Assembly: GCA_003116875.1 (NCBI GenBank)
Contig: BCKT01000005.1
Span: 248,001 to 312,000, forward strand
Source: Takashimella koratensis
Lineage: Eukaryota; Basidiomycota; Tremellomycetes; Trichosporonales; Tetragoniomycetaceae
Direction: 5' to 3'
DNA: 64,000 nt
In this document: positions 1-12,944 of the stretch, piece after piece
Layout: the number at the start of each line of letters is the position of its first letter
How positions within the stretch are numbered: position 1 is the first letter of the stretch
Program-made: the position numbers and the translations under genes
The notes under the pieces: generated by a model
Database searches by the model: none
What the model saw: the letters and a program-made list of their open reading frames with translations, nothing else
What the model was told of the DNA's origin: nothing

Positions 1-856
1 TGGTAGTGAGCTGAGGGTAGTCGATGATACCGGTCTCAGGGACGACACGGTAAGGGAACGACTGGAAGTAGATGGAGGAAGCGGTGATCTTCTTCTTGGC
101 GGTGTAGTACCCGTGAGTCAAGTGGCCACCGTCCGGGAGACCGAGACCCATAACGCGGTCCTGCGGGTTGATGAGAGCGGTGAAAGCGGCAAAGTTGGCG
201 GTCGATCCAGAGTAAGGCTGGACGTTGACCCCCCAGACGGAAGGGTCGAGGTTGAAGGCCTTGAGAGCACGCTCGCGGGTGAGGTTCTCGAGGATGTCGA
301 TGTGCTAGAGGTGTGAGCGGGTAGACCAAGAGAATGGATAAGGTGGGAGATGGGAAGTGAGTGAAAGATGAAGCCGCAGGACAGTGCTCACCTCGTTACC
401 ACCGTAGTATCGGGCACCGGGGAGACCCTCCGAGTACTTGTTGGTGAGGATTGAGCCGTTGGCCTCCATGACGGCGAGCGAGGTAAGGTTCTCGGACGCG
501 ATCAACTCGAGGCCGGAGAACTGACGCCAGGTCTCGTCCTCGATGATCTTGGCGACCTCGGGGTCGGCCTGCTCGAGGGTCTGGTAGAGGACATTGTTCT
601 GAGCAGGTCAGCGTGGGTTGAGGTGGGTAACTCTTAATGACGCGGCGAAGGTACGGTGGGTGAAACGGTCCAGGGAGTCGCCTCGTGCGTGGATCGCGAA
701 GGAATCATGGATCGGCAAGTTGATGGGGACACTTACAAAGTCCTTGGGGACGGGGATGGAGGACGACATTCTGACGAATTGACGAAGAGCAGCGGGTCTC
801 GGAGCGAGGGCGGTACGAAGGGGATGGGTCAAGGATGAGAGCGACAAGGATGGCAT
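1..856 (-). CDS. SHM: Serine hydroxymethyltransferase, 5' part (runs off the left edge)
   Basis: PLP enzyme that interconverts serine and glycine while loading one-carbon units on tetrahydrofolate. Three exons are visible: 856-737, 598-392 and 304-1, joined by GT-AG introns in frame. The motif [17 protein letters not shown] and the stretch leading to [12 protein letters not shown] are SHMT hallmarks. The PLP lysine lies beyond the edge. Two in-frame starts exist. The ATG at 856 adds a 29-residue Arg/Ser/Leu-rich leader without acidic residues, which looks like a mitochondrial presequence. The ATG at 769 ([11 protein letters not shown]) gives a cytosolic-type start and has A at -3, while the upstream ATG has T at -3. 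Leaky scanning could therefore give both forms. It diverges from TOP3. Confidence 0.93.
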
Positions 857-1706
857 CTATAGCGATGAAGAGGAGAGAAAGAGAAAGAGAGAGAGAGGGG
901 TCGCGACGAGGATTGGAAAAAAAAAAAAAGTAGCGTACGCTGGGGGGTTGGCTGGGCAGGGGTCTACGGTGGGAGAAAATTTCGAATTCAAATGTCGTGC
1001 CTGGATCTAAACGAAGTCGAGTCGGGAGTGAGTCGATACTTGGTGAGTCGATGGGTATTGATGGGTTTACAACAACAAGAGCAAGGGGAGGGAGACAGCG
1101 CGGGCGGGTAGGAGGCACAGGCTTATATATCCACGAGCAGAGGGGCGAGCTCGCCTTGCTTGGTCCTCGCAGTTCCGTCTCGCGGAAGGAGTCGATAGTC
1201 GTTGGAAAAAGCAGCAAGCCACAGTGGTCTTTGATTTCCAAGAACGCCTGATTATTTTCCAAGCACGGGTTGGGTCAAGCTCAAGACTGCTTCTTCCCAA
1301 CATCCCGCCTTATCTGTTGTTTTCCAACAGTCGTGCTCATCGATCCGGGCTGGGGGCTAGGTCTTGCATGCAACGGACGTCTCCGAGGCGATCTCCGTGT
1401 CCGCATCGGTCCTATAGTTTCATACAGGGACATATCTCTGGCGGGAATAGATCGGGGGACTCGATCAAGAATTTCCGCCAGGGGCTAAGAGGGACTGTGG
1501 ATAGAAAGATTGAAAAGAGTTCTCACGTGACCTGAGATTGCCACTCGCGATTGACTTTGTTTTCATATTTCGCGTCTGTCCACTCATCTTCTTCCAACAA
1601 CCACCACCCACCGCCGACCACCCCGCCTATGGCCTTTCTCAGCTAACCCGCTATCGGGCTGTCCTTCCTGCCCCATACCCACCCCTGACTCACTCCCACA
1701 GCCACC
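857..1706. promoter_or_regulatory. Divergent promoter region between SHM and TOP3
   Basis: No credible gene is seen in these 850 bases. The region holds a purine-rich stretch (about 876-900), a 13-A run near 917 and a TCACGTGA palindrome at 1523-1530, about 180 bp before the TOP3 start. A pyrimidine- and CA-rich leader runs up to the TOP3 ATG. Promoter function is inferred only from the divergent gene arrangement. Confidence 0.5.
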
Positions 1707-4700
1707 ATGCGTGTCCTGTGTGTTGCCGAAAAGCCCTCCATCGCCAAAAGCATCACCTCCATCCTCTCCTCTGGCCAATCAACCAGCCGAGACGGAATTC
1801 ACCAGTATACTCGCAACTATGATTTCTACTACAACCTCCCGCCACCACTGGGACCGGCGCATGGTGATTCGAACTTTACGGTCACGAGTGTGTTGGGGCA
1901 TTTGACCTCGACGGTGGGTACCGAGCAAGGTGGATAGGGGACGGGGAAGGTGGAGTGGATGGGGTTGGATGGTGTGTGAATAGGAGTGAGAGTGAAGTTG
2001 GTGGAAGGGGGAGGGGATGCACGACGAGAGAGGAGCGGGGAAGAAGTGAGAAGACTCCCAGCGCGCAAGCAGCATGACAAAAGCTAACTCTCGCAGGACT
2101 TTGACGACAACTATCGCAAATGGTCCTCGTGCGACCCTTTCGCTCTCTTTGACGCACCCATCGTCACCTCTGTCGAAGGGGTAAGTCAGCTCAGCACCTC
2201 GATCACCCAGAATCAGCTGAATCGCTTCTCAGGATATGAAGAAAGTCGAACGAAATCTAAAAAATGAAGCTCGGAACGCCGACTTGTTGATCATTTGGAC
2301 AGATTGTGATCGAGAAGGTGAACATATTGGGTCTGAGATTGTCTCAGTCTGTCGACGGTCGAACCCAAGACTGGTGGTGAAGCGTGCTCGGTTCAGCGCT
2401 ATTATTGCAGCGTGAGTCGCTCGGTAGCTACGATTATTGTCCCTGATCAGACCTCGGCGAGCTGTTGTCACACAAGCTGATACTACCGCAGGCAGATACA
2501 CAACGCCTGTCGGAACGCAGACGATCTCGATATGCGACAGGCCAACGCCGTAGACGCGCGGCAAGAGCTCGACCTACGTATCGGCGCCGCATTTACACGG
2601 CTCATGACGCTATCACTTCAACGTGTCCCCGAGCTCGAAGAGAATCTTATCAGCTATGGTACGTCCTCACATCAGCGATGTCGGGATTGAGCCGTACTTG
2701 ACCCGACTGACCATTTACAGGCCCCTGCCAGTTCCCGACCCTCGGTTTCGTCGTCGACCAATACACCCGTGTCCAGTCCTTTGTCCCCGAGTCATTTTGG
2801 TACATCCACGTCGCTTCCACCCGAGAAGAAGAAGAGACCGGGGAAGAGACAACATTCGAGTTCAAGTGGAAACGTAATCACCTCTTTGACCGAGAGATTG
2901 TTGCCATGTTGCATGCCGAGTGTCTAGACCGGCCATTGGCAACTGTCACTCGGGTGGAGGACAAGCCAACCAAGAAGTGGTGAGTTGGTTCTGAAAATTA
3001 TTCGCTGACGTTCACAGGAAACCGCTGCCACTCACCACGGTGGAACTGCAACAGTCAGGATCGCGGCTGCTACATATGACGCCGAAGCGCGTCCTTGATG
3101 TGAGTAACAGCTGGTGTCTAGCTGACGATCAGTTGGCCGAGAAACTCTACCAAAAGGGATTTCTCAGCTACCCGCGCACAGAGACAGATCAGTACGACAA
3201 GGCGTTCGACTTTGAATCGCTTATCCGCAAACAAACTTTCGACAACACCTGGGGTGCTTATGCCCAAAAGTGAGTAAAAGAATTTTGGTAGGAGCTGATG
3301 GTGCAGACTGCTCGATGGAGACTATGAACGACCACGGAACGGGAGGAAGAACGATAAAGCGCACCCGCCTATCCACCCTACCAACTCGGCCAACAATCTG
3401 GATGCCGATGAACGACGGGTGTACGAGCTAGTGACGAGGCGATTCTTGGGTTCGTGTTCACGAAACGCTGAGGGAAAGTCGGTCACTGTTGAGATCGACA
3501 TTGCCGGAGAGGCCTTTTCCACTTCCGGTGCGTCAACTCCCAATCTTAGCTGACAGAATAGGTACCGTCGTACATGCTCGTAACTACCTTGAGGTATACG
3601 TCTACGACAAATGGACGGCGACACCTTTGCCCGATTTCAAACGAGGGGAGCGCTTCCAACCGACCATCTGCGAGATCAAAGAAGGATCCACCTCTCGACC
3701 CAACCTTTTAACCGAAGCAGACCTCGTCGGACTTATGGATCGGAATGGGATAGGTACAGACGCTACGATCGCTGAACATATCTCCAAGATTATTGATCGG
3801 GAGTATGTGATAGCGAAACAAGAGCAGAAGATAAAATACCTCGTTCCGTCGATGATCGGGGTGGGGTTGGTCGAGGGCCTGGATGCGGTTGGGTTTGATC
3901 GATCGTTGAGTAAACCCTTTCTCCGCCGAGAGGTGAGTCGACAAAGGTGACCAAACCTCGAAGCAGACTTGCGACATCTTGACCTATGTTGATGACATTT
4001 ACTTACCAACTCTAGACCGAGCACAGGATGCAACTCATCTGTGACGGAAACCAAACCAAGCGCGCTGTCGTGGAACTCAGTATCGCCGAGTACCGCGATG
4101 TCTATGTCAAAGCTCGAACGGAATTTAACACCGTCGTTGAGAGCGTGTTGAGTTATCTGCACGGTGAAGGGGAGGCTCAGGCGGCATTGCGCGCGGCTGT
4201 GAGAGGGAGGGGGGTGAGAGGTCGTGGAGCCCGAGGAGGGAGAGCCACGGGTGCAGGGAGAGGGGTAAGGGGGGGAGGGAGAGGAGGTGCAGGTGGGGCA
4301 GGTGGAGCGGGTGCAAGAAGGAATAGGGATGACGAGGAAGAAGATGAAGACGAGGATGAGGACGATGACGATGATCCGGGACCAGGGAGAGGCGGTGGAG
4401 GTCTGAGAGCCAAGGGCAGAGCCGTAAGAGGGACAACAACGAGAGGGACGAGAGGGGCTGCGAGGGGAAGGGGAGCGGCACCGGGTCGAGCAGCGGTAAG
4501 GGACGATTCGCCGCCTAGGCAGAGGAGGAGGCTCAATGGTGAGTTTGGGATCTTGACGAAAGGCCGGGTTGTTTTTATTGTTTAATTTCGAGTTGAGAGA
4601 GCAGAGGCTGACACACGAAAGACGACGATAACCCCACCGACAACGAGCCAAGGGCTTGCGACTGTAGTGACCCGGCCGTGCTACGAACAGCAGGTGCATC

Positions 4701-5851
4701 GACGAGTAATGCGGGAAGACAGTTTTGGACTTGTTCGAAACCCCAAGGTTCGCAGTGTGGTTTCTTTGTAAGTGACAAGATTGGATAGGCCAGCATGGAG
4801 GGGTAGGATGAGGTGTAGGGATATAGCTGACTAAGATGGTTCTCACGCCTTTAGGAATGGGCGGACCAAGCGAGTACCGGCGGTGGTGCTCGTCGACCTG
4901 CAGCGGGCACGGGTGTTGGAGGGTCCAGCTACGGTTCAGGCACTGGGTCGGGTTTTACCACTTCATCAACGTCAAGACGACCACCGCCCGCGCTCTCTGC
5001 AGGGAACGAACTGACAAGGAATCGATCTGTCATACCTACCGCGACGGACGATAGTGATAGTCTTCGATGCGATTGTGGGCTACAAGCAAACTCGGGTGTG
5101 GTTTCAAAGGATGGACCAACAAAGGGGAAAAAGTTTTGGTGAGTACGACGGTGGTTTTGACGCGTGACCCAGAATGATAGTGTGATGGTAAGAGCATTAA
5201 GCTGATCTTGGATCTCGTAGGACGTGTCCGAATAATCCAAGGGCTCGGTGTGGGTTCTTCCAGTGGGACGAAGAAGGAGGAGGTGGTGGTGGTGGAGGGC
5301 CGTCGAGTCGATCAGAAGGCGGTGGCGGGTATGGTGGTGGTGTTGGTGGTGGTGGCGGTAATCTACCGGGTGGTGAGTCATATTTCGACGCCGCCTCATC
5401 TTCACCCAAAGCCTGGGTGATCTGCTGACGGTGTTCTGTTTGGCCTTTGGCCTGGCTCAGAATGCTACAAGTGTGGCGAAGCAGGACACTGGGCGAACTC
5501 TTGTCCGAACGAAGGAGGTGGAGGTGGCGGAGGCGGGTATGGAGGTGGCAGTGGAGGAGGAAGTGGGAGTGGGTCGTCGAGGTCGACGAGAGGAGGAAAG
5601 GCCGGGAGAGGAAGAGGAGGGAAGGGTGGGTCGACTAGAGGTGGGAAGAAAAAAGGTCAAGATGGTGAGTGAGGAGCCCAATTTCAGCGTTGAGTGGGAC
5701 GTTTGAGGTGTAAGGACGGGCGGGTGAGGTGAAGAGACCGATGTGGAAAGAGACCGATGTGTATTTGGAGAGGCAATGCTGATATGGCCTCACAGCTTGT
5801 TTCAAGTGCGGCAAGTCGGGTCATTGGTCGAATGCTTGCCCAGATGCTTAG
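1707..5851 (+). CDS. TOP3: DNA topoisomerase III (type IA) with two GRF fingers and two CCHC knuckles
   Basis: Type IA topoisomerase, which in other eukaryotes works with a RecQ helicase and Rmi1 to dissolve recombination intermediates. There are fifteen exons (1707-1913, 2097-2180, 2233-2411, 2492-2658, 2721-2979, 3018-3099, 3133-3269, 3307-3527, 3562-3932, 4016-4538, 4622-4767, 4855-5138, 5221-5372, 5461-5664, 5796-5851) encoding 1023 aa. The start MRVLCVAEKPSIAKSIT is the Toprim N-terminus, with IIWTDCDREGEHIG as the acidic metal site. SYPRTETDQY carries the catalytic Tyr. After residue about 600 comes an RG/GGR-rich hinge with an acidic D/E run. Two GRF zinc fingers follow (exon 11, and exons 12-13), then two CCHC knuckles, CYKCGEAGHWANSC and CFKCGKSGHWSNAC, the second just before the stop. 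This tail matches the TOP3-alpha type. The sixth intron is only 33 nt. Confidence 0.95.
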
Positions 5852-7737
5852 GGCGTCCATTCTTGTCGCCCACGAGAGAGAGGCGACGATTGTGCGCGAG
5901 CGAGAGGGAGCAAGACACCGAGTTGAGAGGAGTCATGATGGCCTGTGAAGCCGAGCGAGTCAAGGGCTCGAGTGATTACATTAATGTTCGACGACGATAT
6001 CATCAATTCACAAATCCTTCATTCTCGATGTTGTAATCAAACCACCAACCTTTATCACATTGTTCTGTATATACATATCATCGGTAGTCTATTCATCGCA
6101 TGGCATCAGTCTCTGCCTCAGTCTGCGTTTGGGTCATGAGCAGCAGCGAGCGAGCGGCAACGGCCCGGTCCCGTGTCATGTCGGATATCAGGTGATGGGG
6201 GTTTCGCAAACCTTGGTTGAAATTGCGTTTCGCCATGTCTCACCGTCATCACATTTTACCTAGGGTGCGGCAGCGGCAGCGGCAGCGGCGGCGGCAATTC
6301 ACGACTGCCAATAGTAGTCCCCGGTCCGAGGATCCGCCTCCGCCCTTGTGGGTTGAATCTCGAACAAAGGCGGAGATGGTGAGCCCCCATTTGGAACGTT
6401 GCGCTGGAACAGAGACTTGAGGGCAAAGGGCGTATACGTGCCACGTTCCACGTTTCCCTTTTGGGCCGTTGATCCAAGATATTGAAAACATTCTTACGAC
6501 TCCTTTGCCGCCCACGCGGATTACCAAGGCCAGCTAGGGTCGACAGCACCAAGGACCAAGGACCAAGGACCAAGGACCAACCTACCCTCGACCTCGCTAT
6601 CCCAGCTTGAGCTGACCAACTGTATGTACTGTAGTCCAACTACTCACTGGATCGCTCGCTTGCCCCCGGGGCACCCCTAACGCCCCACCCGCTCCGCTCG
6701 CTCCCCTCGCTCCCCTCGCCGCCCTGGCTTGAATTTCCCGAACGAGCAGGGACCACGAGGTGAGCTTGACCTGGCTCTCTCGGGAAAATTACCACTTTTG
6801 CGACGTCATCTGTCCCTGTACTAGTTTGGCTGCATACCACCTGACTCTCCACTTCACCGTATACACACACACACATACACCACACCACCACACACACCAC
6901 ACCCACCGCTTGAGTCCACAGCCGGCCACAGTCTTCCGCTCCCACCGACCCCATCTCATCTCACTTTCACACTCCTCCTCATCATCCTCATCCTCACTGT
7001 TCTCTCGTACACGACCATCGAAACGGTGCACTGACATTCCCCTCTCATTCCTGTGAGTCCCACATCCGGCATGCGGCAAGGGTAAAGGCATCTTTTTATG
7101 ACGACGAACCCTTGCCCTGACCCGTTTTTTCTTTCCTTTCCCTTGTAAATGAGAAATCCCTATTATCCTCTTCCCTGGTTTCATTACAACTGCAATCCGA
7201 TCCGATTACCCCCGAGTCTCATTCCTATTCCGCTTCCTAATCGCGGCGGTCCTGTCCCTGGTGCCCGCATTCCACTTGCTCCATCCATCTCCACTCTGGT
7301 CGCCCCATCCACCCCCACTCACCCCTCACCCCTTCACCCTTCACCCTTCGATCTCACTCCCTGCTCACTCCTTCTCTTCACCACCTCTCCACCTCTCGAC
7401 CACCTCCCACTCCCCCCCCATTACTCACCGTTGCATCGCTCACACCACCACACACACCGCATCGCATCGCACTCTCACTCCTTAGCCGAACCGTCTCGCT
7501 TGTTCTCACTCCTGTACGCGCGTCCTCTCCACATTTCTCCAAGACCCCTCTCTTCTCTTCACCTGCTCTCTGCGCTCCACTCGTCAACACGCTGACACCT
7601 ACTTCTCTTCACCCAATCCCATTCTCATCCGTTTCCTCCTCCCACACAGCACTCTACACCTAGCTTCTACTCCACAACCTTCCGACTGATCGGCGCTCCA
7701 CAAAACTTCCACTCCACCCTCCTCTCCCTCGACCACC
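5852..7737. other. Intergenic region upstream of glycogen synthase
   Basis: About 1.9 kb without a credible gene. It contains the TOP3 3' end, a CGG/CAG-type low-complexity run near 6270-6295, a 7-bp tandem repeat at 6548-6581, CA-rich tracts around 6860-6910 and a long C/T-rich stretch (about 7200-7730) that leads into the GSY start and is probably a pyrimidine-rich 5' leader. ORFs here are low-complexity readings of these tracts. Confidence 0.5.
6548..6581. repeat. 7-bp tandem repeat (accaagg)n
   Basis: Nearly five perfect head-to-tail copies of the heptamer accaagg. This is a short minisatellite in the TOP3-GSY spacer. Confidence 0.85.
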
Positions 7738-10310
7738 ATGTCCAACGCCATCCGATCCGTCCACAAGCCGCTCCTCTTCGAGTGCGCTTGGGAAGTCGCA
7801 AACAAGGTCGGCGGTATCTACACCGTCATCAAAACCAAGGTCCCCGTCACCGTCAAGGAGTATGGAGACCGGTGAGTCACCTTTGGGCAATCCTCAAAAT
7901 TAGCTGACATACCCAGCCTGTGCCTCATCGGCCCGCTGAGCTACAAGACAGCCCCGATGGAAGTCGAGTCCGAGGAGCCGTAAGTCTTCCTCTTCCACCA
8001 AGCTAACGCTTAGTGAACCCGGATCCGCGTTCGCCGAGACCCTCAATTCGATGCGAGACCGCGGCGTCAAGCTCATTTACGGCCGATGGCTCATCGAGGG
8101 TGCTCCCCGTGTCCTCCTCTTCGATACTGGCAGCTGTTACGACAGGTGAGTTGAAGAAATCCCTTCGCTGACGTCAGGATGGACGAGTGGAAGGCCGATC
8201 TCTGGAACATTGCTGGGATCCCGACACCTCCCACTGACCACGAGACCAACGAGACTGTCGTCTTTGGCTACATTGTCGCTTGGTTCCTCGGCGAGGTTAG
8301 TTCTTTACATGGGCTAGCTAACCCTAGTTCTCGTCTCGATGCCTCGACACTGCAATCATTGCCCACTTCCACGAGTGGCAAGCCGGTCTCGCTATCCCGC
8401 TCTGCCGCAAACGCCACATTGACGTCTGCACCATCTTCACCACCCACGCTACTTTGCTCGGTCGTTACCTCTGTGCCGGCAGTGTCGATTTCTACAACAA
8501 CTTGCAGTACTTTGACGTCGACCACGAGGCCGGCAAACGTGGTATCTACCACCGGTGGGTTCATATCAATTCACCAAGCTGACATGTAGATACTGTATCG
8601 AGCGATCGGCCGCTCACTGCGCCGACGTTTTCACCACCGTCTCGCATATTACCGCCTACGAAAGTGAGCACTTGCTCAAGCGCAAGCCCGACGGTGTCTT
8701 GCCCAACGGTCTCAACGTCGTCAAGTTTGCGGCCATGCACGAGTTCCAAAACCTCCACGTTGTCGCCAAGGAAAAGATCAACGACTTTATCCGAGGTCAC
8801 TTTTACGGCCACTACGACTTTGACCTCGACAACACCCTCTACCTGTTCACTGCCGGTCGATACGAGTTCCGTAACAAGGGTGTCGACATGTTCATCGAGT
8901 CTCTTGCTCGTGAGTACTTTTGAATGACGTAGCTGATATCAGGCCTCAACAGCCGCTTGCAGAAGATGGGGTCCAAGACCACCGTCGTCGCGTTCATCAT
9001 CATGCCCGCCGCGACCAACTCGTACACGATCGAGGCCCTCAAGGGTCAGGCCGTGACCGGTCAGCTCCGCGAGTGTGTCAACCAGATCACTACTCGCATT
9101 GGCAAACGCATCTTTGAGCACGCCGCTAGGTACTCTGGGTAGGTGACAATCGCGACCCGGCTGACCCCAGTGAACACGGAACTGAAGTGCCCAACGCCGA
9201 GGACCTCATGTCGTCCGAGGACAAGATCCTGCTCAAGCGTCGCGTCTTCGCGCTCAAGCGTAACTCGCTCCCGCCTGTCGTCACCCACAACATGGCCGAC
9301 GACGCCAACGACCCGATCTTGAACCAGATTCGTCGTGTCCAGCTGTTCAACCGAACTTCTGACCGTGTCAAGGTCGTCTTCCACCCCGAGTTCCTCAACT
9401 CGAACAACCCGATCTTGGGTCTCGACTATGAAGAGTTTGTTCGCGGTTGCCACCTCGGTGTCTTCCCTTCTTACTGTGAGCTACATTCGAGACAGCGCTG
9501 ACGACAGACGAGCCGTTCGGGTACACGCCGGCCGAGTGCACGGTCATGGGTATCCCCAACGTCACGACCAACTTGTCGGGCTTTGGATGCTTCATGGAGG
9601 ACCTCCTCGAGTCGCCCGAAGACTATGGTTGCTACATTGTCGACCGTCGCGGCCAGGGCATCGAAGAGTCTGTCGAGCAGCTTGTAGGTGACCACTGCGA
9701 ACATTGCTAACCTCCAGACCTCCCAGCTGTGCTCGTTTGCGATGAAGTCTCGTCGTCAGCGTATCAACCAGCGTAACAGGACTGAACGACTCTCCGAGCT
9801 CCTCGACTGGAAGTCTCTTGGTCTCGAATACGCCAAGGCTCGTCAACTCGCTCTGCGCCGTGCTTACCCTGACTCGTTCGATGACGAGGAGGCAGACTTT
9901 ACGGGTATCCAGCGAGTCGGCGTACCGCTCTCGGCTCCGGGTAGCCCAAGGTACAAGAGCGGGATCATGACTCCTGGTGACTACGCGACGCTCACCGAAG
10001 AGATGGAGCACCTCGGTACTAGCGATTACATGGGCGCGAAGAGTAGGTCGCGTTGAAACTGAATTCTAGATGTTGGTCATGCTGACGCCATTCTTTAGGC
10101 TGGCACGGGATCAATAGCCAGGATGACGACGAGAACCACTACCCGTTCCCACTCGTCATGAAGCCTCGTAACCGATCCGACTCGCTCGCTTCGGCTTTGT
10201 CGGGAACTGCTACCCCATCGGGTGGGAGGAAGATTAGCGAGCGTGATCTCGAGCGCGCAGATGCGGCTCTCAGTAGCCACTTCCAGGCGAATGGCAACGG
10301 TCACCACTAG
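7738..10310 (+). CDS. GSY: Glycogen synthase (UDP-glucose glycosyltransferase, GT3)
   Basis: Extends alpha-1,4-glucan chains from UDP-glucose in the cytosol. There are eleven exons by my splicing, about 700 aa, close to the usual fungal and animal length. The N-terminus [20 protein letters not shown] followed by [14 protein letters not shown] contains the KVGGIYTV donor-binding motif. [40 protein letters not shown] and [15 protein letters not shown] followed by [16 protein letters not shown] are GT3 signature segments. The C-terminal tail after about residue 620 is Ser/Arg-rich ([21 protein letters not shown]) and resembles the phosphorylated regulatory tail of Gsy1/Gsy2. The start ATG follows CCACC, a good context. 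It ends [10 protein letters not shown]. Confidence 0.95.
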
Positions 10311-12944
10311 GCGTAGGCCAGTACCCGTGTCTCTGGCCTGTATCGCCTATCCTTTCCTTCCTCGCCTTCCCTTGCCCTTGTTCCCCCTTGTGCTTGTTCT
10401 CAACTTTATAGTTTTCATCTTCAATCTTTTGCCGCTCTTTCTCATCACCTATCAACCCGAGTTTCAGTGATCGACCTGCGACGCCCGACTTCCCAATTGT
10501 CGCCTCCAACGCTGTGCCTATCGAGAGGATTGATCCCATAAAACCAATCAAATTACCGATAAAAATAGGGTCTTGACGTATCGTAAGGTATCAAATCGTA
10601 GCGTAAAATAACTGCGACCTCAACTCAAACCCCAATCATTGACTCCTTCCATACCACTCTCAGTCCCCCTCACATTGAAAAGAAAAAAGAAAGTGGACGA
10701 CGCTGTTTGAATTAGGCGGTGGTCGTATTAGTCGTGAATGTGTAATGTGAAGAAAGAATTTGCGTTTCTGCTTGGTGATCTCGTATACAAACGGAAAGCG
10801 TCCGGAAGTCATCTGAGTACAGACATAGACTTTGTGATGATTTGCCTTGAGGTAAGGTCTGGTGTGAATTCTTGAGGGGATGTTGGAGGGGGAAGAGAGG
10901 TGTAACGCCGTCAGTGTCTTGGCTCTCGGAATGGAGGTGATTCGGACTCTGCTCCGAGTTGTGTTCGCTGGACCCGTAAGAACCGTGTGAACCGGGTCGA
11001 CCGGCGGACCTTGAGTCACATATACCCCGTATCACACCCACGCCGACGCCGAGTCTAACTCATCAACTCGTATTCCAAGCAACAGTCTCAATGACGTCGA
11101 CATCCACCGCCCCTTTTCCCCTTGCCTTTGGCCTTTCGTGTCTAATCCAGAACCCGAACTCGGACTTGTCGTTTGGGCATGCTTATACACAGGCACATCG
11201 ACTGGACCCGAGCCCGTTTAGTCTTACCCATCCCGATCTACCCATTTGTTACAGCAGTTTCACAAAGCCCACCAACGCGTTTCACAGGGCTGAGTCACCG
11301 CCCATGACCTCATGCAGTTCCCGTCTGTCCCGCCGCAGATTACGGAAACCCGAGGGAAACCCCCCGGGTGGAAATCGAGAAAAGTGGAGGCGTCACGTGA
11401 CCTCGGAGAATCCGTGACCGAGCAAATCTCTATCAACCGAGGTGTTTGTTACCTAGCAGGCAAGCGGCAAACAACCAGAGCTCAGAGCGCACAGGTACTG
11501 TACGCAGGACAGGGGAGGAGGGTCAGCCAAGACAAGGTAAAAGAGCAGCGACCGACTGGGGTACCTTATTGGAACCAACCGACGCTGCGGTCTTGAGTTT
11601 GTCCCCCTTGTCGCGCCATGACCAAGAAACCTGACCCCTTGGTTGCTTGCCCCTTGAGGACATGTGAGAAGGGAGAGTAGTGCACGGTACGGAAGGAAAC
11701 GCCGTGAAACTGAGCCTGATGACTGATTCCCTCTCTCCTTAAAGGAGGGTGAAGGGGGGAGGGGAGGGGAAGGGAGGGGGGATCAGGGAACGCCGCGGTG
11801 ATGGGCTTTTATGACCGTGGTTTCCGGATGACAGCGTTGGCTGACAGATCCCAATGGCTTGGCACGCTTTACCGAACCCTCACCACCGACACCGACGTGT
11901 CTACCGAGCTCATTGCTCGGTGCTAGTCAGCCCGCCGTGTAGTATGGTCAGCGTCGAGTTCGGGCTGAGACCCACCCCTTCCTTACCCTCTTACCTATAC
12001 TGCACCGATCCCCGACGAGTCCGTGGCCAACCCCAAATGCATAAATAAGATGGCTCGAGACGAACGAGACAACAACCCCCCAATTATCACTCACCCCGGT
12101 CCCATCCATTGAGTCTCACGACCAAACAAGCACCACACCACACCACCCAAACACCCCACAACGACCCATCACCACTCCGACCTGAACCTTGTGATATATT
12201 AAAGGACAGACCGGCCAACCTGTGATTCAACCTTGACCTTGGCCCCCCACCCTCACCCAACACCCAACCACACCGTTCCACCACCCACCACCCACCACCC
12301 ACCGCCTCGCAACCGCCCTCGCAACCGTCAACCACGTGCGACACTACCACGCCCATCACTCGATCACTCCACTCCACGCCGCACCACTGTACCAACCCCA
12401 CCCACACGGTCCTCCGCAGCGTCGTCAATACCTGACCGCTGACCGCACCCCGTCTCCATCCGGGCCTCGCCTCGCCTCCCCTTTGCAATCCGCGTCGCAG
12501 CCTAGCGCCTAATCTACGACCGGTCACCGACGCCGCTTTTCCACGCTAAACCACTACCTATTCTCCTCGGTCTCATCAGCTTCCGCACCGGGTGTGAAAC
12601 CGAGACCCGATCCATCCAAACAAATAAAATCCAATCTCAACTGTAAAGATACCGACCCACCCGGGCTGTCTCTGGTGTTCCACCTGCGTGCCTCACTGCC
12701 TCGCCTGTGACCCACCCTACCTCGTGACTGTTGCTGGCCGGATCCCCGTCAAAGGAGATCAAAGGACACCCAAAGGATCCCAATAGCATCCGCAGCCACA
12801 CACACCCCGTTCAATCCGGTACGCACGCCTGGCATCTCTCTCCGCCCCTCCCCTTCCCCCCCACCACTCCTCTTAAACCTTGCACCCCCGCTCTCTCTCC
12901 CAACACCACTCCATCACCCAGCCACCACCACTACCACCGCTAAC
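10311..12944. other. Long intergenic region between GSY and the SNG1-like gene
   Basis: About 2.6 kb without a convincing gene. ORFs on either strand lack codon structure or splice continuity. Contents: GSY 3' flank, TCACGTGA at 11393-11400, a G-rich tract at 11745-11788, an AT-rich aaataa stretch near 12042, a CA/CCACC-rich low-complexity block (about 12110-12310) and a CT/CA-rich leader before 12945. The length suggests either a large regulatory region or an unrecognised noncoding transcript. Confidence 0.45.
11745..11788 (+). other. G-rich tract with quadruplex potential
   Basis: On the + strand this 44-base stretch contains six or more runs of three to six G separated by one to four bases, which meets the usual G-quadruplex sequence pattern. 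It lies in the long spacer, 1.2 kb upstream of the SNG1-like gene. Only the sequence pattern is seen, and folding is inferred. Confidence 0.5.

Noticed and set aside
3602..4846. 414-aa minus-strand ORF
   Set aside because: It is antisense to TOP3 exons 9-12, and its low-complexity Ser/Pro/Leu content mirrors the RG-rich and acidic TOP3 hinge.
10660..11019. 119-aa minus-strand ORF
   Set aside because: No protein-like pattern, no splice partners and overlapping alternative frames of equal quality.
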